Assembly: GCA_910577845.1 (NCBI GenBank)
Contig: CAJTNA010000002.1
Span: forward strand, 108,382-145,189
Source: an uncultured Christensenella sp.
GTDB lineage: Bacteria > Bacillota > Clostridia > Christensenellales > UBA3700
DNA: 36,808 nt
Reading direction: 5' to 3'
This document shows, in pieces, positions 30,413 to 36,808 of this stretch (position 1 is the stretch's first letter; every line of letters starts with the position of its first letter). Below the pieces are notes generated by a model, which saw only the letters and a program-made list of their open reading frames with translations, did no database searches and had not been told where the DNA came from. The position numbers and the translations under genes were made by a program.

Positions 30413-31876
30413 ATGGAATATGCAATTAGTAGCGAAAGTATGAAACTTTCTGACAATTTAACTATAAAAAATGGTGTGAGTGCAATTAAGCTAATGGATA
30501 GGGTAGCTCACGCCCTTTTTTGTAGTATGAATGCGAACAAAACTGATAAAATTGCCATAGTTTGCGGTAGTGGCAATAATGGCGGAGACGGATATTGTTT
30601 GGCTATCAAGTTATTGAATGAGGGTTACAACACTCAAGTTTATGGTAAATTGCCTAAAACGGATAGTGCAAAATATTATTATGATATTTTAATTGAAAAC
30701 TTTTCAAATAACTTTTGTGATATTGATAAAATGTTAAACTTATCAGATTTTGATATTGTGGTTGATTGTTTACTTGGTATTGGCATTAAAGGTGAGCTAA
30801 GCACGGAATATATTGATTACATTAATATTATTAATACTGCAAAAAATATAATAAGTTGTGATATTGCAAGTGGTCTTCATAGCGATAATGGACATAAGTC
30901 ACTAGTAGCTGTTAAAGCAAACAAAACTTTAGCAATTCAATCATTTAAAACTGGTCATTTTTTAGCAGATGGAAAAGATATGTCTGGTAACCTTTGCAAA
31001 TGTGACATTGGTATAGAGGTAGTGGGGGACAAATACTTTATTGTAGATAGTGAATTTGTAAAAAATTGTTTTCCGCAAAGAACTTATAATACACATAAAG
31101 GTAGCTTTGGTAGATGCGGAATAATTGCTTGTTCGGATAATTTTGTTGGAAGTGGAAAACTTGCGTTAGCGTCCTCAACAGCAATTTTGGGTGAGTGTGC
31201 AATGCGTACTGGTTGTGGCTACAGCTACCTATTTGTTCCAGATAAAATGTTGCCATATATGTGGGGCAGTGTGACTCACTCTTGTATATTTGGGCAAAGC
31301 GAACTTTTAAATCACAAACTTGACGCTGTTGCATTTGGTATGGGGGTAGGTGATAATGCACAATTATGTGAACAAGTTTTTGATTATCCTTGTCCCAAAG
31401 TTATTGATGCCGATGCAATAAACTTTTTGGCAAAACATAAGAAGTATTTATCTAAATTAAGTGGTTCAGTTTTAACGCCACATCCAATGGAATTTAGTAG
31501 ATTGTTAAATATAAGCGTAAGTGAAATTTTGCAAAATCCAATTCCTTATGCAATCAATTTTGCAAAAGAAAATAATGTCGTTTTGTTGTTAAAAGGAGCA
31601 ACTACAATTATTACAGATGGCGTGCAAACTTACTTAAATATTACTGGCAATAGCGGACTTGCAAAAGGTGGCTCAGGTGATGTTTTGGCGGGTATAATAG
31701 CAAGCTTGATGTCTCAAAAAATCTCACCAATAAAAGCCACTATTTCTGCAACATTTTTAATGGGTAAAACTTGTGAAAATTTAACAGAAAGTAAAACAGA
31801 ATATAGTATACTTCCAATTGATATTGCAAATAGTGTTGGTGACACTTTGAGTAAAATTATAAATGGTAAAATTTAA
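30413..31876 (+). CDS. nnrD: Bifunctional NAD(P)H-hydrate epimerase / ADP-dependent dehydratase
   Basis: Repairs hydrated NAD(P)H. 487 residues with both activities fused. N-terminal epimerase (NnrE/YjeF_N): KIAIVCGSGNNGGDGYCLAIKL (about 45-66) and VDCLLGIGIKGEL. C-terminal dehydratase (NnrD, ribokinase-like): THKGSFGRCGIIA, VLTPHPMEFSRLL, NNVVLLLKGATTIITDG and the ATP/Mg site GNSGLAKGGSGDVLAGIIASL. In many Bacillota it lies near alr and the mazEF genes; here mazF follows on the other strand, so the neighbourhood is partly kept. Confidence 0.94.
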   Translation: MEYAISSESMKLSDNLTIKNGVSAIKLMDRVAHALFCSMNANKTDKIAIVCGSGNNGGDGYCLAIKLLNEGYNTQVYGKLPKTDSAKYYYDILIENFSNNFCDIDKMLNLSDFDIVVDCLLGIGIKGELSTEYIDYINIINTAKNIISCDIASGLHSDNGHKSLVAVKANKTLAIQSFKTGHFLADGKDMSGNLCKCDIGIEVVGDKYFIVDSEFVKNCFPQRTYNTHKGSFGRCGIIACSDNFVGSGKLALASSTAILGECAMRTGCGYSYLFVPDKMLPYMWGSVTHSCIFGQSELLNHKLDAVAFGMGVGDNAQLCEQVFDYPCPKVIDADAINFLAKHKKYLSKLSGSVLTPHPMEFSRLLNISVSEILQNPIPYAINFAKENNVVLLLKGATTIITDGVQTYLNITGNSGLAKGGSGDVLAGIIASLMSQKISPIKATISATFLMGKTCENLTESKTEYSILPIDIANSVGDTLSKIINGKI

Positions 31877-32146
31877 TATATTTATGAAAAATACTATAAA
31901 TTAGAATAATTTGCACAAATTTATTATAAAATAACTGCTTTTTTATAATTATTTTGCTTATATGTCAATTTTGTGTAAAGTGACAAAGGATTTGTGAAAT
32001 GAAGATTTTAATTAAAAATATAGGTAGAAGATAGATAAAAATCAAATTTTTTATATCGTTATAAAGTGAATAAAATTAAAATTTTATTATGCGAAAATAT
32101 ATATAATTTTAATAAGTTTGTTTCTTTAAGATTATGACTAAAATTA
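31877..32146. other. Intergenic region after nnrD
   Basis: AT-rich; no ORF or RNA gene seen. Convergent genes end on both sides; the only strong hairpin is the one at 32147-32183. Confidence 0.4.
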
Positions 32147-32183
32147 AATAAAGGTTTTGATAAAATTTATCAAAACCTTTATT
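32147..32183 (-). terminator. Long terminator hairpin of mazF
   Basis: AATAAAGGTTTTGATA (32147-32162) pairs perfectly with TATCAAAACCTTTATT (32168-32183), 16 bp with a five-base loop. The hairpin begins two bases after the mazF stop codon, and a T-rich stretch follows on the minus strand. It may also stop transcripts from nnrD. Confidence 0.85.
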
Positions 32184-32184
32184 A

Positions 32185-32532
32185 TTATTCAAAGAATCCT
32201 AAGCTTACAAGCAAGGCGTCATTAACCCTCTTTATTACACTTACATCTTCAATTTCCCCAACCTTCTCTTTAAGTCGTTTTTTATCCAATGTCCGCAATT
32301 GCTCAAGTAAAATTACTGAGTCTTTTTGCAGTCCAAAATCACCTTTTTTCAGCTCTATGTGTGTTGGTAGCTTTGCTTTGTTTATTTGACTGGTGATTGC
32401 GGCGACTATTACGGTAGGGCTATATTTATTTCCAATATCGTTTTGTACAATAAGTATTGGGCGAATACCTCCTTGTTCACTTCCTACCACTGGGCTTAGG
32501 TCTGCGTAATAGATTTCCCCTCGTTTTATCAT
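32185..32532 (-). CDS. mazF: MazF/NdoA family endoribonuclease toxin
   Basis: 115 residues from ATG 32532 (AAAGGAG seven bases upstream); the frame extends to 32553 but that part is not conserved. It is very close to Bacillus subtilis NdoA: IKRGEIYYADLSPVVGSEQG, IRPILIVQNDIGNKYSPT, VIVAAITSQINKAKLPTHIE and SVILLEQLRTLDKKRL. The residues matching the catalytic Arg25 and Thr48 of NdoA are Arg24 and Thr47, so it should cleave single-stranded RNA at U-rich sites such as UACAU. No mazE/ndoAI-like antitoxin ORF precedes it on the minus strand, where it normally lies. The antitoxin must be elsewhere, or regulation differs. Confidence 0.93.
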   Translation of the reverse strand: MIKRGEIYYADLSPVVGSEQGGIRPILIVQNDIGNKYSPTVIVAAITSQINKAKLPTHIELKKGDFGLQKDSVILLEQLRTLDKKRLKEKVGEIEDVSVIKRVNDALLVSLGFFE

Positions 32533-32754
32533 TGATAACTCCTTTGCCACCAATATATGATATGTAAATGGCTTAATTTATTCTACAAAATTTCTCTTTG
32601 GCTATTATTGACAAACAAAATAAAGTCAATACTTTATATGTAAAAATATTTAAAAATTTATTAATAAATAGGTTTTGCTATTTTGTTTTTATTAATTAAC
32701 TTTAAATATTAGTGTTATCCTAAATCAAAGTTGTAATAATTTGGTAAAAATGAC
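32533..32754. other. Divergent intergenic region between mazF and the Wzz-like gene
   Basis: No ORF on either strand. A 7-bp inverted repeat, TATTGAC (32606-32612) and GTCAATA (32625-32631), lies about 75 bases upstream of mazF and may be an operator. Its arms contain TTGAC on each strand. Confidence 0.4.
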
Positions 32755-32783
32755 TTGCTTTTATTATAAAAATATAATATAAT
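32755..32783 (+). promoter_or_regulatory. Promoter of the Wzz-like gene cluster
   Basis: TTGCTT (32755-32760), 17 bases, TATAAT (32778-32783). A second TATAAT overlaps at 32773-32778. Confidence 0.5.
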
Positions 32784-32843
32784 TAATAAGTTAATTGTTT
32801 GTAACAATTTTAAAAAGAAAACTTGGGGGATACAAGGAGTATT

Positions 32844-33632
32844 ATGATTAGTATTTCAGATATTTTAAAAACTTTTTTATTTAAGTTATATGTGTTTGTT
32901 GCTGTATTTTTAATCGTATTTTTATCTAGCTATGTACATAGTTTGATAAATAACAAGCCAACTATTATAGATAAGGGGACTTATATCAGTTCTGGGGAAC
33001 TTGCTGTTTCATTTAACTCAACAGGTAGCTTGGATACTTATATGAATAATGTTATCCACCGCTCAAAAAATGACCATTTTGCTCAATATGTAGTAGATGA
33101 GATTTCAAAGGAAGTGGCAAATAACACAAATGGCTTTTTTTCAGAGGTTCAAGAGGAACTTGAGATTATTAATAAAATTACTACTGATGATATTAAAAAT
33201 AATTTGAATATTGAAAAAATTGAAGGTAAAACTATTTTTCTAATCAATTACTCAAATAAAAATGCAAAAGTCGCTCAAGCTGTAAATAATGTGATTATTA
33301 AATCAATTGAAACTATTTTACAAAATGATACAGAGAACATCTTGGGTGGTAGTAGCCATATTAATGGCGTTGACCTTGGTTTTTCTATTGACAAAACTGC
33401 AAGCCTTCCAACTTCTCTTTCAAATAGTGTTATTGCTAATGGTGAGTCAATGAGTATTTTGAAAGTTATTTTGATAAGCGGTGTTGTTTATGTGGCTTTT
33501 GTCATTATTTACGACTTTATTATCGGTTTCATTACTAGCAGACAAAAAGCAAAAATTATGGTTCAATTGGACTTGATTTCAGAAATTGAAGTTCCATATT
33601 TCAAAAATCGCAAAAATATGGAGGAAAATTAA
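32844..33632 (+). CDS. Wzz/CpsC-like polysaccharide chain-length or co-kinase membrane protein
   Basis: 262 residues. Two membrane helices (about 12-38, FKLYVFVAVFLIVFLSSYVHSL, and about 203-228, ILKVILISGVVYVAFVIIYDF) enclose an extracellular domain of about 165 residues. This is the layout of Wzz/YveK/CpsC proteins, which regulate capsule or exopolysaccharide length and activate a BY-kinase. The order is also typical: the next gene is a CpsD-like ATPase homologue. Usually such genes sit in a large capsule locus with glycosyltransferases; none is present here. AAGGAG precedes the ATG. Sequence similarity is weak, so the call rests on topology and neighbour. Confidence 0.6.
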   Translation: MISISDILKTFLFKLYVFVAVFLIVFLSSYVHSLINNKPTIIDKGTYISSGELAVSFNSTGSLDTYMNNVIHRSKNDHFAQYVVDEISKEVANNTNGFFSEVQEELEIINKITTDDIKNNLNIEKIEGKTIFLINYSNKNAKVAQAVNNVIIKSIETILQNDTENILGGSSHINGVDLGFSIDKTASLPTSLSNSVIANGESMSILKVILISGVVYVAFVIIYDFIIGFITSRQKAKIMVQLDLISEIEVPYFKNRKNMEEN

Positions 33633-33633
33633 A

Positions 33634-34215
33634 ATGGAAAAACAAATTAAAACTAGTGTTATTAATAAAAAATTATTGTGTACAGAAAATCAAGTAAATA
33701 TCGCAAAATATGAAGACTTTGCTATGAAAATACTAAACAAAAGCGAAAAAGGTACAAATGTTTTTGCCATTACTTGTGATAAAAACAACTTTAATTTGAT
33801 TCCAACTGCTACAATCAATGTCGCATATAACTTGGCATTGCACAATAAAAAAGTGTTGGTTATTAATTGTGATACTCAAAATTTAGCTTTTAATAATCTA
33901 CTTGCTACCTCAAATAATAATGATATTGTTGTTAATTACAGCAACTTTGATATAATTTTGCCTGTTAATACAGATTTTATGAACAATTTGACTTTGGATG
34001 AGTTAAAAGAAAAATATCCTAATTATGATTATATCATCTTGTGTGTTCCATCACCAAAATGCTCATTAAATTATTTGGCAGTTCCTCAAGGTACACCATT
34101 CTATATGCTTGTAATTAAATTTATTTCAAGCTTTTATGCAATCAATAAATGCATTGGTTTGCTCAATAATGCGGAACTTAGCGTCATTGGTAGCGTTTAC
34201 GTTAAGTTAAAATAA
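33634..34215 (+). CDS. CpsD/BY-kinase-like protein lacking the P-loop
   Basis: 193 residues. The pattern VFAITCDKNNFNLIPTATIN followed by VAYNLALHNKKVLVINCDTQ and YDYIILCVPSP is that of MinD/BY-kinase ATPases (strand, Walker A, helix, Walker A' strand, Walker B). Where G-x-G-K-S/T is expected there is DKNNFNLIPT, so the Walker A lysine is missing, and the C-terminal tyrosine cluster is absent. ATP binding is therefore doubtful. It may be a structural partner of the Wzz-like protein or a decaying gene, though the frame is intact. GGAGG inside the end of the preceding gene serves its ATG, one base after that stop codon. Confidence 0.6.
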   Translation: MEKQIKTSVINKKLLCTENQVNIAKYEDFAMKILNKSEKGTNVFAITCDKNNFNLIPTATINVAYNLALHNKKVLVINCDTQNLAFNNLLATSNNNDIVVNYSNFDIILPVNTDFMNNLTLDELKEKYPNYDYIILCVPSPKCSLNYLAVPQGTPFYMLVIKFISSFYAINKCIGLLNNAELSVIGSVYVKLK

Positions 34216-34239
34216 CAATTAGTCTTATTTGGAGTATAT

Positions 34240-35025
34240 ATGGAAATAGGAATTTCAACCGCATCATTTTTTACAAAAGCAACAACAGAGGATTCGTTTG
34301 ATTATATTAAAGCTTTTGGATGTAAAGTTTGTGAAGTTTTTTTATCAAGCTTTAGTGAGTATGAAGGAGTACTCGCTGATAAAATTGTGCAAAATAAGTC
34401 TGTATCTGTGCATTCCATACATACATTGACCAATCAATTTGAACCTGAATTATTTAGCCTAAACCCTCGTGCAAGAGAGGATTCCTTAAATATTTATAAG
34501 AAAGTTTTGCGGACAGGTGAAAGACTTGGTGCTAAGTACTATACATATCACGGGGCAACAAGACTTAAAAAGATTAATTACAATTTTGATTATGCAAGAT
34601 TAGGTTCATTAGTAAACAATCTAATTGAGGTTGCAAATACTTACGGCATAACTTTAAGTTACGAAACCGTTCATTGGACTTACTTTAGCGAACCTAGCTA
34701 TTTTGAAAATCTAAAAAAAATTTGTCCTAAATTAAAAGCAACGCTTGACATAAAGCAAATTATGCAAGCTAACGGTGATTATAGGGAATTTTTAAATATA
34801 ATTGGCACTGATTTAACAACCGTGCATTTGTGTGATTATGACAAGGAAAGACATTTGTTTATACCAGGTAAAGGCACATTTGATTTTTTGGAACTTTTTA
34901 AAAGATTAAAAGATATAGGTTTTAATGGTGCTTGCTTAATGGAAGTTTACCCACAAGGCTATAGAGATTTTGACGAGTTGAAAAACTCTTATGAATATTT
35001 ATGCGAATGTTGCGACAAAGCTTAA
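34240..35025 (+). CDS. Sugar phosphate isomerase/epimerase family protein (xylose-isomerase-like TIM barrel)
   Basis: 261 residues. The AP-endonuclease-2/xylose-isomerase-like barrel is visible: MEIGISTASFF at strand 1, KVCEVFLSSFSEYE, VSVHSIHTLTNQFEP, GAKYYTYHGATR, ITLSYETVHW (metal-binding Glu), LKATLDIKQIMQA (Asp), TTVHLCDYDKE (His) and ACLMEVYPQGY (Glu). The metal ligands are therefore present, so an active isomerase or epimerase, or less probably an endonuclease-like enzyme, is expected. Substrate unknown. TTGGAG precedes the ATG; 24 bases after the previous gene, likely same operon. Confidence 0.85.
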   Translation: MEIGISTASFFTKATTEDSFDYIKAFGCKVCEVFLSSFSEYEGVLADKIVQNKSVSVHSIHTLTNQFEPELFSLNPRAREDSLNIYKKVLRTGERLGAKYYTYHGATRLKKINYNFDYARLGSLVNNLIEVANTYGITLSYETVHWTYFSEPSYFENLKKICPKLKATLDIKQIMQANGDYREFLNIIGTDLTTVHLCDYDKERHLFIPGKGTFDFLELFKRLKDIGFNGACLMEVYPQGYRDFDELKNSYEYLCECCDKA

Positions 35026-35230
35026 TTGCTTTACTTATAAATAATAAATATTGTAAAAAGCTTTGTAATTGGCAACGATGACAGCTTAAATAATTAATAT
35101 GACAGTAGCCATATGTAAAAGCTTTATATTATTAATATTTACTTTATTATATTGGTACTACATACAATTATAAATTAAATCGTTTTTATTATTTTTCAAA
35201 TAAATATAATTTTTACCATTGGAGGAGAAT

Positions 35231-36634
35231 ATGGAAAAAAATAAAATAAAATTAGATTACAACAATATGATGGCAGATGTCATTGGTGAGAAAGGCTTTA
35301 CAGATGAAGATTTTAAAGCTGTTGCTGATAGAGTAGACTTTGCAGTTAGCTATTTCAATCAAAAACAAGGCACTGGCTTTATGGGTTGGACTAAACTTCA
35401 TTATGAGCAAGATGCTGTTGTTGAAGACATAATTAAAACAGCTGAACAAGTTCGTGCAAAATTCAAAAATTTTGTTGTACTTGGTATTGGTGGTTCTGCC
35501 TTAGGACCTATTTCAGTATTTCAAGCACTTTGCCATTTGCACCACAATGAGGTAACTCAAACTCGTAGAAAGGGTGCTCCTAAATTCTATGTTGAGGATA
35601 ACGTTGACCCTGAAAGAATGAATGCACTTTTAACTACTATCAAGCTAAAAGAAACTTGCTTTAACGTAATTACAAAGAGTGGTTCAACTAGCGAAACTAT
35701 GACACAATACTTGGTTATTAAAGATGCTCTTGAAAAAGCTGGTTTAAATCCTCAAGACCATATTATTACTACAACTTCTGCAAACAGCGGTAACCTTATC
35801 AAAATCGCAAAGGCAGATGGGTATAAAACTTTCTACATTCCAGATGGTGTAGGTGGTAGATTCAGTGAGCTATGCCCAGTTGGTTTGCTACCAGCAGCAG
35901 TGCTTGGTATTGATATCAAAGCTATGCTAGATGGTGCAAAATATATGTACGAGGCTTGCGTAAATGCTGATAATGCAAACAATATGGCTCTTACTGCTGC
36001 TACATTACAATATATTGCTATCAATAAAGGTCACAATATTTCAGTTATGTTACCATATGCTGATGGACTAAAATATATTGCGGACTGGTATTGCCAACTA
36101 TGGGGTGAAAGCTTGGGTAAAAACCAATATATGGATGGCACACCTTGCAATGTAGGTCAAACTCCAGTTAAAGCTTTAGGCGTAACTGACCAACACAGCC
36201 AAATTCAATTATACACAGAGGGACCATTTGATAAAGTTATTACATTTATCGCTGTTGATAAATATCGCAAAAAGGTTACTATCCCTCAAGGTTGTGAGGA
36301 ATTCCCAAATGTTAATTTCTTATGCGGTCACACTATGAATGAATTAATTACAGCAGAACGTAAAGCAACAGAATATGCTGTAACAAAAGCGGGTAAACTA
36401 AATCATACAATTTATTTGCCTGTGCTAAATGAGTTCACTCTAGGTCAACTAATGATGATGTTTGAATTGAAAACAGCTTATTGTGGCTTTATGCTTAACA
36501 TTGACCCGTTCAATCAACCAGGCGTTGAGGAGGGTAAAAACGCTACTTACGCATTACTTGGTAGACCAGGTTACGAGGAAAAAGCTAAAGAGTTAAAAGC
36601 TGGAACTAAAAAATTCAAAAAGTATATGATGTAA
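35231..36634 (+). CDS. pgi: Glucose-6-phosphate isomerase
   Basis: Interconverts glucose 6-phosphate and fructose 6-phosphate. From ATG 35231 (GGAGG five bases upstream; the frame is open to TTG 35219) the product is 467 residues, the shorter Bacillota type. Motifs: FVVLGIGGSALGP (about 79-91), VITKSGSTSETM, PDGVGGRFSELCPVGLLPAA, LWGESLGKN, PVKALGVTDQHSQIQLYTEGP and, near the C-terminus, NQPGVEEGKN. The usual T/V at the signature position VGGRFSxLTPVG reads E-L-C, a mild change. A strong terminator follows. Confidence 0.96.
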   Translation: MEKNKIKLDYNNMMADVIGEKGFTDEDFKAVADRVDFAVSYFNQKQGTGFMGWTKLHYEQDAVVEDIIKTAEQVRAKFKNFVVLGIGGSALGPISVFQALCHLHHNEVTQTRRKGAPKFYVEDNVDPERMNALLTTIKLKETCFNVITKSGSTSETMTQYLVIKDALEKAGLNPQDHIITTTSANSGNLIKIAKADGYKTFYIPDGVGGRFSELCPVGLLPAAVLGIDIKAMLDGAKYMYEACVNADNANNMALTAATLQYIAINKGHNISVMLPYADGLKYIADWYCQLWGESLGKNQYMDGTPCNVGQTPVKALGVTDQHSQIQLYTEGPFDKVITFIAVDKYRKKVTIPQGCEEFPNVNFLCGHTMNELITAERKATEYAVTKAGKLNHTIYLPVLNEFTLGQLMMMFELKTAYCGFMLNIDPFNQPGVEEGKNATYALLGRPGYEEKAKELKAGTKKFKKYMM

Positions 36635-36700
36635 TTTTGACAAACATTTATTTATTTTAGTCAAATACTTTCTTAAAAATTTATAAGATGATAGAATACA

Positions 36701-36742
36701 TCAACACGCTAAAATGACAAATTTTAGTGTGTTGAGTTTTTT
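36701..36742 (+). terminator. Intrinsic terminator of pgi
   Basis: TCAACACGCTAAAAT (36701-36715) pairs with ATTTTAGTGTGTTGA (36721-36735), with one G-U wobble in the plus-strand RNA, followed by GTTTTTTG. Confidence 0.92.
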
Positions 36743-36776
36743 GTAAAGTTGTAATTTTGCAAAAAGTCGATTTTTT

Positions 36777-36808
36777 AAAAATACCCACCGAAAATCGGGG
36801 GTATTTTT
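36777..36808. terminator. Second hairpin at the window edge
   Basis: AAAAATACCC (36777-36786) pairs with GGGTATTTTT (36799-36808), extended by CCG/CGG across one bulged A. The A-run on one side and T-run on the other fit a bidirectional terminator, probably for a convergent gene beyond the window. Confidence 0.75.

Noticed and set aside
31928..31955. AAAATAA/TTATTTT inverted repeat after nnrD as a terminator
   Set aside because: Seven A/T pairs only, long loop and no U-tract; a far better hairpin lies at 32147-32183.

Overview
The window is a strongly AT-rich bacterial chromosome segment with compact operons, clear Shine-Dalgarno sites, TTGA-type -35 boxes with 17-nt spacers, and U-tract intrinsic terminators. 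Gene content (YlbJ next to TmcAL, YceD-L32, bifunctional BirA, NdoA-type MazF, prmA-rsmE-mtaB-hinT-rpsU order) points to the Bacillota, most likely an uncultured anaerobic, fermentative member of the Clostridia. No rRNA, tRNA, transposase, phage gene or CRISPR array is visible, so this reads as core chromosome with a few divergent or decayed loci.

Layout. 1-1466: 3' part of a cysteine-rich, repeat-built surface protein with a C-terminal membrane anchor. 1.6-3.5 kb (minus): a flavodoxin-like protein, a possibly frameshifted small membrane protein and uracil-DNA glycosylase. 3.9-9.3 kb (plus): a five-gene biotin-dependent Na+-pump operon (12S-type carboxyltransferase, gamma-like anchor, biotin carrier, beta decarboxylase, OadA/5S-type carboxyltransferase). 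9.6-12.9 kb (minus): a metallophosphoesterase lipoprotein, YlbJ and TmcAL. 13.1-15.4 kb: pta and ackA. 15.7-16.5 kb: yceD-rpmF. 16.9-18.4 kb: a DUF4874/DUF4832-like lipoprotein gene interrupted by two in-frame TAA codons. 18.6-25.9 kb: a YetF-like protein, then plsX-rnc-prmA, two DUF3592-like membrane proteins, rsmE and mtaB, with overlapping or closely packed ends. 26.2-27.3 kb: hinT, rpsU and a small unknown gene preceded by a six-codon ORF. 27.3-27.9 kb: about 600 bases without an ORF but full of stem-loops, including a duplicated motif with a compensatory base-pair change; this is the best candidate here for an undescribed element (a structured RNA). 27.95-31.9 kb: recX-birA-P1 peptidase-nnrDE. 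32.2 kb (minus): MazF/NdoA with no visible antitoxin. 32.8-35.0 kb: a Wzz/CpsC-like protein, a P-loop-lacking CpsD-like protein and a sugar-isomerase-fold protein. 35.2-36.6 kb: pgi.

How the genes fit together. Pgi feeds glycolysis; Pta and AckA turn acetyl-CoA into acetate and ATP; the decarboxylase operon could convert carboxyl-group free energy into a sodium gradient, and BirA would biotinylate its carrier. The carboxylase operon is unusual in having both the acyl-CoA-type and the oxoacid-type carboxyltransferase, with the former lacking parts of its usual glycine motifs. All functional statements are inferred from sequence motifs read by eye; no database search was run.
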